Shown here: positions 27,939 to 37,317 of the stretch, one piece after another | Position numbering within the stretch: the stretch's first letter is position 1 | How the letters are laid out: every line of letters begins with the position of its first letter | Assembly (NCBI GenBank): GCA_002205125.1 | Contig: NIOE01000002.1 | Span: forward strand, 62,001-126,000 | From: Roseateles noduli | Lineage (GTDB): Bacteria; Pseudomonadota; Gammaproteobacteria; Burkholderiales; Burkholderiaceae_C | Length of the DNA: 64,000 nucleotides | Direction of reading: 5' to 3' | The notes under the pieces: model-generated | Seen by the model: only the letters and a program-made list of their open reading frames with translations | The model's database searches: none | What the model was told of the DNA's origin: nothing | Translations under genes and position numbers: made by a program

Positions 27939-29255
27939 ATGAAATTCCTCAAGAACCTGGGATTGGTGCTGCTGCTGGTGCTCGTGCTGGTGGCGTGGGT
28001 GATGCTGCCGTGGTTCGGCGCGCTCGGTCTGGCGGTGCTGCTGGCGCTGTGGATGTTCCTGACGCGGCGCGGCGCGCAGGCGCGCTCGGTGACCGGCGTC
28101 GGCGTGAGCACGCTGCCGCAGCGCATCGGTTCGTCGGCGGTGATCGTCGTGGGCATCGCGGGCGTGGTCGGCGTGCTGGTGGCGCTGCTCGCGATGGCCG
28201 AGGGCTATTCGGAGACGCTGCGAAAGTCCGGCAGCGAGGACACCGCCATCGTGCTTCGGGGCGCCTCGGCGGCGGAAGTCGCCTCCGTCATGACGCGCGA
28301 CGACATCACGCAGATCAGCCAGGCGCCGGGCGTGGCGAAGTCCGCCAAGGGCGAACCGCTGCTGTCCGCGGAGACGGTGGTCGCGGCCAACCTGCCAGTG
28401 AAGGGCACGAAGACGGACGAGGAGGGCAGCGTCCAGATGCGCGGCGTCGGCGACGAGGCCTTCGCGGTGCGGCCGCAGGTCAGGATCGTCGCCGGACGCA
28501 AGTTCCAGCCGGGGCTCAAGGAGTTGATCGTCGGCCAGGGCGCGGCGCGTCAGTTCGAAGGCCTGGAGCCCGGCAAGCAGATCCGCCTGGGCAGCCAGAT
28601 GTGGACGGTGACGGGCGTGTTCGCGTCGGGAGACTCGATGGAATCGGAGCTGTGGGCCGATGCGCCGGTCGTCGCCGAGACCTACCGGCGCGGCGCGAGC
28701 CGCAACTCGGTGACGGTGAAGCTGACCGACGCGAAGGCTTTCAAGGAGTTCAAGGCGGCGCTGGAAGCCAATCCGCAGTTGAAGGTCGATGCGACGACGA
28801 CGCTGGCGTTCTTCGCCAAGCAGTCGGAGCAGATGACCAAGATCCTGCGGATCATCGGGATCGTGGTCGGATCGATCATGGCGGTGGGCGCGGTGTTCGG
28901 CGCGTTGAACACGATGTTCGCGGCCGTCGCGACGCGGGCCCGCGAGATCGCCACGCTGCGGGCGATCGGCTTCCCCGGGCTGCCGGTGGTGGTGGCGGTG
29001 ATGCTGGAGACGATGCTGCTGGCCGCGATCGGCGGCGTCATCGGCGGCGGGATCGCCTACCTGATCTTCAACGGGCATGCGGCGTCGACGATGGCGGCCG
29101 GGTCCGTGGGCAAGCTCAGCTTTGAACTCCGGGTCTCAGGCCAACTGCTGTGGGAAGGCCTGAAATGGGCTCTGGCCATCGGTTTCATCGGCGGCTTGTT
29201 CCCCGCGGTGCGGGCGGCGAGCCTGCCGGTCACGACCGCGCTGCGAGAGCTCTGA
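27939..29255 (+). CDS. FtsX-fold ABC permease (second)
   Basis: A membrane protein of 438 residues. Two short hydrophobic helices at the N-terminus (about 8-26 and 27-43) precede the FtsX anchor helix (about 68-90). A periplasmic domain (about 95-305) is followed by three helices (about 308-425). The coupling helix TRAREIATLRAIGFPG parallels that of the first permease. The extra N-terminal helices are not typical of MacB and distinguish it from its partner. It is the last gene of the exporter operon and converges on fliR with a 53-base gap holding a hairpin. Confidence 0.92.
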   Translation: MKFLKNLGLVLLLVLVLVAWVMLPWFGALGLAVLLALWMFLTRRGAQARSVTGVGVSTLPQRIGSSAVIVVGIAGVVGVLVALLAMAEGYSETLRKSGSEDTAIVLRGASAAEVASVMTRDDITQISQAPGVAKSAKGEPLLSAETVVAANLPVKGTKTDEEGSVQMRGVGDEAFAVRPQVRIVAGRKFQPGLKELIVGQGAARQFEGLEPGKQIRLGSQMWTVTGVFASGDSMESELWADAPVVAETYRRGASRNSVTVKLTDAKAFKEFKAALEANPQLKVDATTTLAFFAKQSEQMTKILRIIGIVVGSIMAVGAVFGALNTMFAAVATRAREIATLRAIGFPGLPVVVAVMLETMLLAAIGGVIGGGIAYLIFNGHAASTMAAGSVGKLSFELRVSGQLLWEGLKWALAIGFIGGLFPAVRAASLPVTTALREL

Positions 29256-29295
29256 AATGAGAATCGGCCGGTGCTGGGAAGCATCGGCCGGGGCA

Positions 29296-29328
29296 TGCTC
29301 CGCGGCGTTCAGTTGAACGCCGCGAGCA
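29296..29328. terminator. Convergent hairpin overlapping the fliR 3' end
   Basis: A near-perfect inverted repeat (GCGGCGTTCA/TGAACGCCGC, extended by TGCTC/GAGCA with one bulge) spans the fliR stop codon and the gap to the exporter operon. It could separate two convergent transcripts, but neither side has a strong U-tract, so factor-independent termination is uncertain. Confidence 0.5.
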
Positions 29329-30073
29329 TCCGCTCCAGCGCGATCATGAACGGCTGGTGCATCAGCGGCAGCGTCGCGACCAGCCCCACCAGACCGATGC
29401 TGACCGTCAGCGGGAAGCCCACCGAGAACACGTTCAGCTGCGGCGCGACGCGCGAGATGATGCCGAGCACCAGGTTCACGAACATCAGCATCGTGATCAG
29501 CGGCAGCGCGATCCAGAGGCCCATGCGGAAGATCTCCGCGCCCCAGACCTGGGGCTGCGCGATGCGCAGGAATCGGAAGGGCTCCTCGCCGACGGGGAAG
29601 GCCTGGAAGCTCTCGACCAGCGAGTTGATCAGCATCAGGTGCCCGTTGATGGCGACGAACAGGAAGGCCACCATCGAGCCCAGGAAGCGCGAAGTCGACG
29701 TGCCCTGCGAACCGGTCGACGGGTCGAAGAAGCCGGCGAAGTTCAAGCCCATCTGCAAGCCGATCAGCTCACCGGCGAATTCGAGCGCGGCGAACACGAC
29801 CCGCACCGCGAAGCCCATTGCCAGCCCGATCAGCAGTTGCTGACCCGTCACGGCGAGCAGTTGCGGCAGGGAATCGAGCGGGATCACCGGCATCGCCGGC
29901 AGCGACGGCTGCGCGGCGACCGCGATGAACAGCGCCAGCCCGATGCGCACGCGCGCCGGCACCTGACGCTGGCTGAAGACCGGCATGCCGGCGAACAGCG
30001 CCAGCGTGCGGATGAACGGCCACAGGATCGGACTGATCCAGGCGAGCAGTTGCGCTTCGCTGAACGTGAGCAT
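29309..30073 (-). CDS. fliR: Flagellar export apparatus protein FliR
   Basis: An inner-membrane component of the flagellar type III export gate, 254 residues, with six hydrophobic segments. Family blocks are visible: ILWPFIRTLALFAGMPVFS near the start, RVRIGLALFIAVAAQPSLP, and GLQMGLNFAGFFDPSTG after residue 100. It is the last gene of the fliF-to-fliR operon. The final codons are part of an inverted repeat shared with the downstream gap. Confidence 0.97.
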   Translation of the reverse strand: MLTFSEAQLLAWISPILWPFIRTLALFAGMPVFSQRQVPARVRIGLALFIAVAAQPSLPAMPVIPLDSLPQLLAVTGQQLLIGLAMGFAVRVVFAALEFAGELIGLQMGLNFAGFFDPSTGSQGTSTSRFLGSMVAFLFVAINGHLMLINSLVESFQAFPVGEEPFRFLRIAQPQVWGAEIFRMGLWIALPLITMLMFVNLVLGIISRVAPQLNVFSVGFPLTVSIGLVGLVATLPLMHQPFMIALERMLAAFN

Positions 30074-30122
30074 CGAGATGGCGGGCCGTGGGATCGGGCA
30101 GGGCGGCGCGGTGGCGCCTGCC

Positions 30123-30392
30123 TCAGCCCAGCGCCTGCGGGATGCTCTGCAGGGTGCGCTGGATGTATTCCACGAGCGTCGTGATCATCCAGGGACCGGC
30201 GACTGCCAGCACCAGCACTGCGGCGACGATCTTGGGCACGAACGACAGGGTCGATTCGTTGATCTGCGTCGCCGCCTGGAAGACCGACACCAACACCCCG
30301 ACCGCGAGCACCGTCAGCAGGATGGGGGCCGCGACCATGAGCAGCACGTACAGCCCCTGCTGGCCGACCGAGAAGACCTGTTGTGCATCCAT
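30123..30392 (-). CDS. fliQ: Flagellar export apparatus protein FliQ
   Basis: A small export-gate protein of 89 residues, the normal family size, with two transmembrane helices (about 15-38 and 52-75). The block INESTLSFVPKIVA is characteristic. It assembles with FliP and FliR into the helical gate inside the MS ring. It lies between fliP and fliR with short gaps (51 and 49 bases). Confidence 0.97.
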   Translation of the reverse strand: MDAQQVFSVGQQGLYVLLMVAAPILLTVLAVGVLVSVFQAATQINESTLSFVPKIVAAVLVLAVAGPWMITTLVEYIQRTLQSIPQALG

Positions 30393-30443
30393 GAGCTTGT
30401 CCTTGGAGTCGCTTTGTCGAGTCGCTTCGGAACGGCGGGGCCG

Positions 30444-31256
30444 CTACTGCGCGAACGAGGCCGCCAGCGAGCCCAGCAGCAGGTTCCACCCGTCCGCCAG
30501 CACGAACAGCATCAGCTTGAACGGCAGCGACACCAGCACCGGCGACAGCATCATCATCCCCAGGCTCATCAGCACGCTGGAGACGATCATGTCGATCACC
30601 AGGAACGGGATGAAGATGAGGAACGCGATCTGGAACGCGGATTTGAGCTCGCTGGTGACGAAGGCCGGCACCAGCACGCGGAAGGGCACGGCTTCCGGCG
30701 TGACGTTGGGTTCGAGCTTGGCGAGCTTGGCGAAGAGGGCGACGTCCGACTGGCGCGTCTGCTTGAGCATGAAGGCGCGCATCGGCACCTGCGCGCGCTC
30801 GAGCGCGACCTCGAAGCCGATCTGCCCGGCCTGGTAGGGCTGGTAGGCCTCGGCGTAGACGCGGTCCAGGGTGGGGCTCATCACGAAGAAGGTCAGGAAC
30901 AGCGACAGACCGACGATCACCTGGTTGGGCGGCGCCGCCTGCGTGCCCAGCGCCTGGCGCAGCAGCGACAGCACGATCACGATCCGGGTGAAGCCGGTCA
31001 TCATCAGCAGCACCGCCGGCAGGAAGCCCAGCGCGGTGAAGAACAGCAGGGTCTGGATCGGCACCGAGTAACTGTTGCCGCCCGCACCCTGTCCGATGAT
31101 CAGGGGCACGCTGGCCGGTGCGCCGCCTTGCTGCGCCCAGGCCGCGGCGCCGAAGCCGCCGAGCGCGAGCACGCCGGCGATGCCCAGCGCGCGCCGCGAC
31201 AAGCGCCGGCGACGGGGCTCGGGCGAGGCTGGAGCGTGGGAGGTCGAAGCGGTCAT
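30444..31256 (-). CDS. fliP: Flagellar export apparatus protein FliP
   Basis: Core of the export gate, 270 residues. The start at 31256 lies 13 bases after the fliO stop with GGGAAC upstream; a longer frame to 31298 would overlap fliO. After a Pro/Arg-rich head there is a cleavable signal-like helix ending AAWAQ, as usual for FliP, then four membrane helices. Family blocks include [39 protein letters not shown] and [20 protein letters not shown]. The N-terminal extension before the signal (about 25 residues, rich in Arg) is longer than in enteric FliP. Confidence 0.96.
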   Translation of the reverse strand: MTASTSHAPASPEPRRRRLSRRALGIAGVLALGGFGAAAWAQQGGAPASVPLIIGQGAGGNSYSVPIQTLLFFTALGFLPAVLLMMTGFTRIVIVLSLLRQALGTQAAPPNQVIVGLSLFLTFFVMSPTLDRVYAEAYQPYQAGQIGFEVALERAQVPMRAFMLKQTRQSDVALFAKLAKLEPNVTPEAVPFRVLVPAFVTSELKSAFQIAFLIFIPFLVIDMIVSSVLMSLGMMMLSPVLVSLPFKLMLFVLADGWNLLLGSLAASFAQ

Positions 31257-31269
31257 GCGCCGTTCCCGA

Positions 31270-31635
31270 TCAGGCCGAGGGATTGGAGCCGGGGCCATCG
31301 GCGTGCCTGCCGCCCAGGCTGCGCTTGAGCATCGAGGAGAACGACGGTTGCGCCGCCTGCAGCGCCGCGCCGGCGTCGGCCTGCGGCGGCATCACGTGCA
31401 GCGTGCGGATCTGCTGGCCGGTGATGCCCAGCACCAGCCATTGGCGGTCCTCGTCCTGGCCGACCTCGACGATCACGATGCGCTGGCTGGGCGCGATCAC
31501 CAGTTGCGCGACGGTGCGCAGGTGCCCGCCCATCGCGCTCCCGCCCAGCGGCGTGCGCTTGAGGAGCCAGAGCACGACTGGAATCAAGGCCAGGATGGCC
31601 AGGAACCAGAGGAGGGGGACGAGGCTGTTGTTCAT
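31270..31635 (-). CDS. fliO: Flagellar biosynthesis protein FliO
   Basis: FliO (121 residues) is a single-pass membrane protein that helps FliP assemble. One helix (about 7-25) is followed by a small beta domain with [21 protein letters not shown] and [15 protein letters not shown], the FliO family core. The tail (about 90-121) is polar. It sits between fliN and fliP as in most flagellar operons. Confidence 0.93.
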   Translation of the reverse strand: MNNSLVPLLWFLAILALIPVVLWLLKRTPLGGSAMGGHLRTVAQLVIAPSQRIVIVEVGQDEDRQWLVLGITGQQIRTLHVMPPQADAGAALQAAQPSFSSMLKRSLGGRHADGPGSNPSA

Positions 31636-31663
31636 GGCGACGAATTATGCGTCCCTGAAACGC

Positions 31664-31689
31664 ATCAGCCCCACCGGGGTGGGGCTGAT
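31664..31689. other. Strong palindrome between fliN and fliO
   Basis: ATCAGCCCCACC and its exact complement are separated by two bases, giving a stem of at least 11 bp in the fliN-fliO gap. There is no U-tract on the minus strand. It may protect or attenuate the long operon mRNA. Confidence 0.6.
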
Positions 31690-31700
31690 CAGGGGTCAGG

Positions 31701-32141
31701 TTATGCCTTGCTCAGGCGCCGCATCCGTTCGGACGGGGTCACGATGTCGGTGAGGCGGATGCCGAACTTGTCGTTCACGACCACGACCTCGCCCTGGGCG
31801 ATCAGGTAGCCGTTGACCAGCACGTCCATCGGCTCGCCGGCCAGCGCGTCGAGCTCGACGACCGAGCCCTGCGCCAGTTGCAGGATGTTCTTGATGGGAA
31901 TGCGCGTGCGACCCAGTTCGACCGTGAGCTGGACGGGGATGTCCAGGATCATGTTGATGTCGCTGCCGGGCAGGTTGCCCGGCGTCGGCGAGAAGTTGGT
32001 GAAGGCCGCCGGTGCAACCTGCTCGGTCACCTGCTGCACTTCGGCCGCGACCTCGCTGCCGCCGCCGCCGGCTTCCGCCAGCGCCGCCGCCCATTCGGCG
32101 GCCATCGCGTCCTGTTCGTCCATCGGGGTGTTGTCAGCCAT
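31701..32141 (-). CDS. fliN: Flagellar motor switch protein FliN
   Basis: Switch/C-ring protein of 146 residues. The start MADNTPMDEQDAM overlaps the fliM stop by eight bases; an upstream in-frame start lies deeper in fliM. The N-terminal 65 residues are acidic and variable; the SpoA/FliN core starts near NMILDIPVQLTVELGRT, continues with LQLAQGSVVELDALAGEP and ends with VVVNDKFGIRLTDIV. FliN binds FliH and helps dock export substrates as well as forming the ring with FliM. Confidence 0.97.
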   Translation of the reverse strand: MADNTPMDEQDAMAAEWAAALAEAGGGGSEVAAEVQQVTEQVAPAAFTNFSPTPGNLPGSDINMILDIPVQLTVELGRTRIPIKNILQLAQGSVVELDALAGEPMDVLVNGYLIAQGEVVVVNDKFGIRLTDIVTPSERMRRLSKA

Positions 32142-33135
32142 TGCGGGCTCCCAGCCAGCCGGCATCCGGGCCGGTCAGCATCTTTTCAATCTTGATCGAA
32201 TACTTGCCGTTCGAGGTGCCGTAATGGCAGTCGAACACCGGCACGCCGTCCACCTTGGCCTGGATGATCTGCTCCAGGTCCAGCTCGATGAAGTCGCCCG
32301 GCTTGAAGGCCAGCAGCTGTTCGACGGTCGCGGGGGCCTTGGCCAGCTCCGCCACCAGTTCGACCTCGGCCGACTGGATCTGGTGCTTGAGCAGGTTGAC
32401 CCAGCGGCGGTCGGGTTCGCTCGAATCGCCCTGCGTGGTGCTGTACAGCACGTCGCGGATCGGCTCCAGCGTCGAATACGGGATGCAGAAGTACACCGTG
32501 CCGCTGGTCTCGCCGATTTCCAGCGTGAACGAGGTGGACACGATGATCTCGCTGGGCGTGGCGATGTTGGCGAACTGCGGCTGCATCTCCGAGCGCTGGT
32601 ATTCCAGCTCCAGCGGATAGATGCCCTTCCACGCCTTGGTGTACTCCTGGATGATCACTTCGACCAGACGCAGGATCACGCGCTGCTCGGTGGCGGAGAA
32701 GTCCCGGCCCTCGATGCGGGTGTGGAACTTGCCGATGCCGCCGAACAGCGAGTCGATCACCGCGAACACCAGCGTCGGGTCGCAGACGATCAGGCCGCTG
32801 CCGCGCAGCGGCTTCACCGACACGATGTTGAAGTTGGTCGGGACGACGATCTCGCGCAGGAAGGCGCTGTACTTCTGGACCTTGATGCCGCCGATGGCGA
32901 CTTCAGGGCTCTTGCGGATGAAGTTGAACAGCCCGATGCGGATGTTGCGCGCGAAGCGTTCGTTGATGATCTCCATCGTGGGCATGCGCCCACGGACGAT
33001 CCGTTCCTGGCTGGCGAGGTTGTACTCGCGGATGCCGCCGGTCTGGACCTCTTCGGCCTCGAGCTTCTGGCTCTCGCCGGTGATGCCCTGCAGCAGGGCA
33101 TCGACTTCGTCTTGGGAAAGGATCTGCTGATTCAT
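32134..33135 (-). CDS. fliM: Flagellar motor switch protein FliM
   Basis: FliM (333 residues) binds phospho-CheY and changes motor direction. The N-terminal CheY-binding peptide is intact (LSQDEVDALLQGI at residues 4-16, matching the family LSQ-E-DALL pattern). The middle CheC-like domain has GLFNFIRKSPEV and VFAVIDSLFGGIGKF, and the C-terminal SpoA domain ends FDCHYGTSNGKYSIKIE. It sits between fliL (25-base gap) and fliN (overlap). Confidence 0.98.
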   Translation of the reverse strand: MNQQILSQDEVDALLQGITGESQKLEAEEVQTGGIREYNLASQERIVRGRMPTMEIINERFARNIRIGLFNFIRKSPEVAIGGIKVQKYSAFLREIVVPTNFNIVSVKPLRGSGLIVCDPTLVFAVIDSLFGGIGKFHTRIEGRDFSATEQRVILRLVEVIIQEYTKAWKGIYPLELEYQRSEMQPQFANIATPSEIIVSTSFTLEIGETSGTVYFCIPYSTLEPIRDVLYSTTQGDSSEPDRRWVNLLKHQIQSAEVELVAELAKAPATVEQLLAFKPGDFIELDLEQIIQAKVDGVPVFDCHYGTSNGKYSIKIEKMLTGPDAGWLGARNG

Positions 33136-33160
33136 CGCGCGCTCCTTGCTGTGCGGCCCG

Positions 33161-33742
33161 TCACTGCACGATGAAGGTGGAGAACAGGACCTGCGTCACC
33201 GGGCTTTCGACCTGGCGCTTCTTCTTCTTTTTCTTCTTGGGCGCGGCGTCCGAGTCCTCGTCCTCGTCGTCGAGCTCGATGCCCATCGGACGCACGGCCT
33301 CGCGGCGGATTTCCTTGGCCAGCTGTTCCTTGCCTTCGGCGCTCAGCAGTTCGGCCGAGGTCTTGTGCGACAGCACCAGCAGCACGTTGTTGCGGATCGC
33401 CGGCATGTAGGCCTTGAGCTGGTCGGCGAAGTGCGCATCGGCGACTTCCAGCGTGATGCCGACCTGCGCGAAGCGGTCGACTTCCTTGTCCGCGAGGTTC
33501 ACCGTGAACGGATCCAGCGGCACGAAGGTCGGCGGCGTGCCCGGCTTGGCGTGGGCGGCGGCCGCGGGCTTCTCCTCGGCGGCGGCGCCTTCCTCGTCGT
33601 CGGCATGCGACTTCTTCTTCATCATCAGCAACGCGGCGACACCCACCAGCACCACCACCAGGACGATGGCGACGATGATGATCAGCTTCTTCTTGCCGCC
33701 ACCCTTGACGGCGGCGTCGTTGCCTGCGGCGGCTGTGGCCAT
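33161..33742 (-). CDS. fliL: Flagellar basal-body-associated protein FliL
   Basis: FliL (193 residues) stabilises stator-rotor function. The ATG start MATAAAGNDAAVKGG is preferred over an upstream TTG. A Lys-rich stretch precedes one membrane helix (about 20-42), followed by an acidic linker and the periplasmic stomatin-like domain (FVPLDPFTVNLADKEVDRFAQVGITLEV). A run of lysines (KKKKKKK near 175) inserted before the conserved tail VLFSTFIVQ is unusual; most FliL proteins have a shorter, less charged segment here. Confidence 0.94.
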   Translation of the reverse strand: MATAAAGNDAAVKGGGKKKLIIIVAIVLVVVLVGVAALLMMKKKSHADDEEGAAAEEKPAAAAHAKPGTPPTFVPLDPFTVNLADKEVDRFAQVGITLEVADAHFADQLKAYMPAIRNNVLLVLSHKTSAELLSAEGKEQLAKEIRREAVRPMGIELDDEDEDSDAAPKKKKKKKRQVESPVTQVLFSTFIVQ

Positions 33743-33878
33743 GGGCGCTCCGGTGATGAAATGAGGGACGTTGGCGGGGAACCGGCTCTGGTGACCCGGC
33801 AATGTCTCCCATTGTGAAGCGCCGCCACGGCGCTCAACGCGCGAAAAGGCGGCGGATTCCGGTCAGACTCGGGGATCT

Positions 33879-35354
33879 TCAGGCGTACAGGTCGACCAGG
33901 CCGCGCGGTGCGGAGCGGCGCTCCGACCGGCCGCTGGCGGCGATCGCGCCGTCGTCGTCCGAGCCCTGGCCGCGCCCGCCCCGACGGCCGTTGCCGCTGG
34001 ACGTGCCGTCGGCGGAACCCTCGCCACGATTCTGGCCGCCGCTGGACTGCGACTGGGCGAACACCCCGCCGCCGCTCAGGGTCAAGCCCTGCGCCTGCAG
34101 CGCGGCCGCCAGATCCGGCAGGCTGCGTTCCAGCACCTCGCGGGTCGCGGCATGCTGGGCGTGGAAATTCACCTGCGCCTGCTGGCCGTCGAGCTGGATG
34201 TTGATCGACACCGGCCCCATCTCGGTCGGGTTGAGCTGGAGCTGCGCCTCGTGCACGCCGTCCTGGATCAGGAGGCTGACGCTGGCGGAGAGTTCCGGCG
34301 CGAAGTCGGGGCTGTCCAGCGGGTGGCTGAGCGGAACGCTCGGTGCCTGGGTCGCGGAGCTTGCGTCGGCGCCCGAAGCGCTGGACGTCGAACCGGTCTG
34401 CTGCGCCGCGGCGAGCAGCGCCTCGAAGCTCGGCTGCGGGCCCTTGGCGGCGTCGCCCATGGCGATCTCGTGCGCGCCGCCGGAGGCGGCTTGCAGCGCG
34501 TCGGTCTGGGCAGTCTTGTCCGCGCCCTCGGTCGCGCCGGCGGTGCCTGCGGCGGCCTGGCCCAGTTCGCGCTGAAGCTGCTGGCGCTCGCGCAGGGCGT
34601 CGCCGGTGGTCGGCTGCTTGCCATGGGCGTGCGTGCCGCCGGGGAGGGCTTCGGTGCCCGCCTCGTCGCCCTCGGCCGTGCCGGCACGCGGCTGGGCCTT
34701 GGCCTCGGCGGGCGCGTCGCCGCGCAGCATCGCCAGGATCTGCTCGGCAGCGGTCGCGCCGGTGTCCTTCGCATCCTTGGCGGCCTTCTTGTCCTTGCCG
34801 TCGTCATCCTTGGCCACGACGCGCTCGGCGTCCTTGCCGCTGGAGGCATCGGCCCTGGCGGTGTCCGCCGGATCGGTCGCGTCGGCGGCGTCAGCCGCGT
34901 CCGTCGCTTCTCCGGCAGTGGCCGGATCCGACTTCGTGGTGCGGGTCGGAGTCTTGGCGTCTTCGGTCTTGTTCGCGCTGTTACGGGCGGCGGCATTGCG
35001 CGCGGCGAGCTTGTTTTCGTCCTTAGCCGCCGTGTTCTCGGGCGAGCGCGGAGGCGGCGACGCGGGCTTGGGCGGTTGTGCCGACTCCTGGCGCTGCGCC
35101 TGCTGCTGGGCTTCCAACTGCCGGGACTGCTGCTGCGATTGCATCTGCTGGCTCGCCAGCTGCTGCGATTGCAGCTTCGCCATGGTCGTCTTGGCCGACT
35201 GCGCCGACTGATCCTGCAACTGCTGGTTGCTCTGGTTCAGCAGACGGGAGAAGTCCGTCGACGCACCGTCCTTGCGGCCGGCGTAGGCGGGGTTGTTCGC
35301 GCCGAGGCCGCCGAGGGCGCCCGGCATCGGGTTCATGTTCTGGATCTGCGTCAT
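33879..35354 (-). CDS. fliK: Flagellar hook-length control protein FliK
   Basis: FliK (491 residues) is the molecular ruler that switches export from hook to filament proteins. Residues 1-340 are low complexity: Gln-rich repeats (about 35-95), then Asp/Ala/Thr-rich segments, as expected for the extended ruler. The conserved C-terminal Flg_hook domain covers about 345-430 with VHEAQLQLNPTEMGPVSINI and VLERSLPDLAAALQAQG. The final 60 residues are Gly/Arg/Ser-rich. The fliK-fliL gap (33743-33878) contains a short hairpin (AGCGCCG/CGGCGCT) but no gene. Confidence 0.95.
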   Translation of the reverse strand: MTQIQNMNPMPGALGGLGANNPAYAGRKDGASTDFSRLLNQSNQQLQDQSAQSAKTTMAKLQSQQLASQQMQSQQQSRQLEAQQQAQRQESAQPPKPASPPPRSPENTAAKDENKLAARNAAARNSANKTEDAKTPTRTTKSDPATAGEATDAADAADATDPADTARADASSGKDAERVVAKDDDGKDKKAAKDAKDTGATAAEQILAMLRGDAPAEAKAQPRAGTAEGDEAGTEALPGGTHAHGKQPTTGDALRERQQLQRELGQAAAGTAGATEGADKTAQTDALQAASGGAHEIAMGDAAKGPQPSFEALLAAAQQTGSTSSASGADASSATQAPSVPLSHPLDSPDFAPELSASVSLLIQDGVHEAQLQLNPTEMGPVSINIQLDGQQAQVNFHAQHAATREVLERSLPDLAAALQAQGLTLSGGGVFAQSQSSGGQNRGEGSADGTSSGNGRRGGRGQGSDDDGAIAASGRSERRSAPRGLVDLYA

Positions 35355-35387
35355 GGCGAGGGAGGTTCCGGGTGGACCGGGCCGCGA

Positions 35388-35858
35388 TCAGGCGACCAGC
35401 CGGGACATCGGGTTGCCGCCGCGCGAGGCGGCGCGGGCGGCTTGTTCATCGGTGGCACGCTGTTCCTGGCGCATCTGGCTGCGCAGCGTCTCGGCGCGGC
35501 GGCGCTCGATCAGCTTGCGCACCGAGGCGACGCGCAGCTCGCGTTCGCGCACCAGGTCGCGGGCGGCGGACAGGCGCTGGTCGGCGTAGTCGGCGATGCC
35601 GCCCTGCTGACCGATGGCCTGGTCCAGGCGCTGGCCGAAGTTCTGATAGCAGCCCAGCAGTTGCACGGTCGTCCGTTGGGCGAATTCCTGCGACCAGCGG
35701 GTGCGGTAGTCCGTGCGGTACTGCGACAGCTGATCATGCTGGTTGCGCGCCGCGTTCGCACGCGACTGCGCATCCTGCAGATGACGCAGCGCTTCATCGC
35801 GCTCGGCCTCCGCGCGTTCGAGGAGAACGGTCAGGGCCTGCAGATTGGAACTACTCAT
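35388..35858 (-). CDS. fliJ: Flagellar export protein FliJ
   Basis: FliJ (156 residues) is the coiled-coil stalk that links the FliI ATPase ring to FlhA. The sequence is helical throughout with heptads, begins LQALTVLLERAEAERDEALR and includes QNQHDQL-like and LVRERELRVASVRKLIERR segments typical of the family. The last 20 residues (ARAASRGGNPMSRLVA) are basic and disordered. It lies between fliI (34-base gap) and fliK (33-base gap). Confidence 0.94.
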   Translation of the reverse strand: MSSSNLQALTVLLERAEAERDEALRHLQDAQSRANAARNQHDQLSQYRTDYRTRWSQEFAQRTTVQLLGCYQNFGQRLDQAIGQQGGIADYADQRLSAARDLVRERELRVASVRKLIERRRAETLRSQMRQEQRATDEQAARAASRGGNPMSRLVA

Positions 35859-35892
35859 GTCGATGACCTCGCTTTACGGATGTCGGCAGCTA

Positions 35893-37317
35893 TCACGCAA
35901 AGTTAAGTGTGGCGGTCAACTGATTGAGGCAATCGTTCAAAGAAGCGGGGGAATGCATGTCTTGTTGGAGCAATCGGTCCATGTCGCCGTGCAGGCGGAC
36001 CGCCATGTCCAACTCGGGGTCGTGGCCGGGCTGATAGGCGCCCAGCTGGATCAGATCGCGCGCCTTGTTGTACTTTGCGAGCAATTGCCGGAAACGGCGC
36101 GCCAGTTCGACGTGGCGCTTGTCGGCCACGCTGGTCATGACGCGCGAGATGGACCGTTCCACGTCGATCGCCGGGTAGTGCCCACTCTCCGCCAGCTCGC
36201 GGCTGAGCACGATGTGGCCGTCCAGGATGCCTCGGGCGGCATCGGCGATCGGGTCCTGCTGGTCGTCGCCTTCGGACAGCACGGTGTAGAAGGCGGTGAT
36301 CGAACCTTCGCCGGCCAGACCGTTGCCGCTGCGCTCCACCAGCTGTGGAAGCTTCGCGAAACAGGAAGGCGGATAGCCTTTGGTGGCTGGCGGTTCGCCG
36401 ATCGCGAGGGCGATCTCGCGCTGCGCCATGGCGTAGCGGGTGAGCGAATCCATCAGCAGCAGCACGTGCTGGCCGCGGTCGCGGAAGTGCTCGGCGATCG
36501 CGGTGGCGTAGGTGGCGCCCTGCATGCGCAGCAGCGGTGGCGCGTCGGCCGGCGCGGCGACGACGACGCTGCGGCGCAGGCCTTCCTCGCCGAGGATGTC
36601 CTCGATGAATTCCTTCACTTCCCGGCCGCGTTCGCCGATCAGGCCGACGACGATGACGTCCGCCTGTGTGTAGCGGGCCATCATGCCCAGCAGCACCGAC
36701 TTGCCGACGCCGGTGCCGGCGAACAGGCCCAGGCGCTGGCCGCGGCCGACGGTCAGCAGCGAATTGATGGCGCGCACGCCGGTGTCCAGCGGGCGGCGGA
36801 CGGGGTCGCGGTCCATCGCGTTGATCGGGCGGCGGACCATGGGTTCGTCGCGGATCTCGGCCAGCGGGCCGCGGCGGTCGATCGGATGGCCCTGCGGATC
36901 GACGACGCGACCCAGCAGGCCGTCGCCCATCGGCAGATGCAGACCGCGGTCCTCGTCGCGGCGCCAGGGATGGCGCTCCTCGCCGAGGACGGGGCCGTGG
37001 AGCGCGGCAGGGCGCGGCAGCACCATCGCGCCGCTGGCCAGGCCCTGGATCTCGTCGGTCGGCATCAGGTAGGCGCGGTCGCCGGAGAAACCGACGACCT
37101 CGGCCGTGACCGGACGCTGCCCGCGACGCGGCGAGGCGGCGGTCGAAGGCATGTGGATCTCGCAGACCGACCCGACCGGCACCTTCACGCCGGTGGCTTC
37201 CAGCACAAGACCGGCCACCCGCACCAGCTTGCCCTGAGGCTCGATCGGCGGCGCGTTGCCGGCGAAGGCCTGCAGGTCGTCGAAGTACTGGCGCCAGCGG
37301 TCGGTGCGGGCGCTCAT
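35893..37317 (-). CDS. fliI: Flagellum-specific ATPase FliI
   Basis: The export ATPase, 474 residues. The Walker A loop GTGVGKS is at 201-207 and Walker B is the HVLLLMDSLTRYA segment; the C-terminal part has GHYPAIDVERSISRVM. The N-terminal beta-barrel starts near residue 28. It works as a hexamer at the cytoplasmic face with FliH and FliJ. The start overlaps the fliH stop (ATGA), as usual for coupled fliH-fliI. Confidence 0.98.
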   Translation of the reverse strand: MSARTDRWRQYFDDLQAFAGNAPPIEPQGKLVRVAGLVLEATGVKVPVGSVCEIHMPSTAASPRRGQRPVTAEVVGFSGDRAYLMPTDEIQGLASGAMVLPRPAALHGPVLGEERHPWRRDEDRGLHLPMGDGLLGRVVDPQGHPIDRRGPLAEIRDEPMVRRPINAMDRDPVRRPLDTGVRAINSLLTVGRGQRLGLFAGTGVGKSVLLGMMARYTQADVIVVGLIGERGREVKEFIEDILGEEGLRRSVVVAAPADAPPLLRMQGATYATAIAEHFRDRGQHVLLLMDSLTRYAMAQREIALAIGEPPATKGYPPSCFAKLPQLVERSGNGLAGEGSITAFYTVLSEGDDQQDPIADAARGILDGHIVLSRELAESGHYPAIDVERSISRVMTSVADKRHVELARRFRQLLAKYNKARDLIQLGAYQPGHDPELDMAVRLHGDMDRLLQQDMHSPASLNDCLNQLTATLNFA

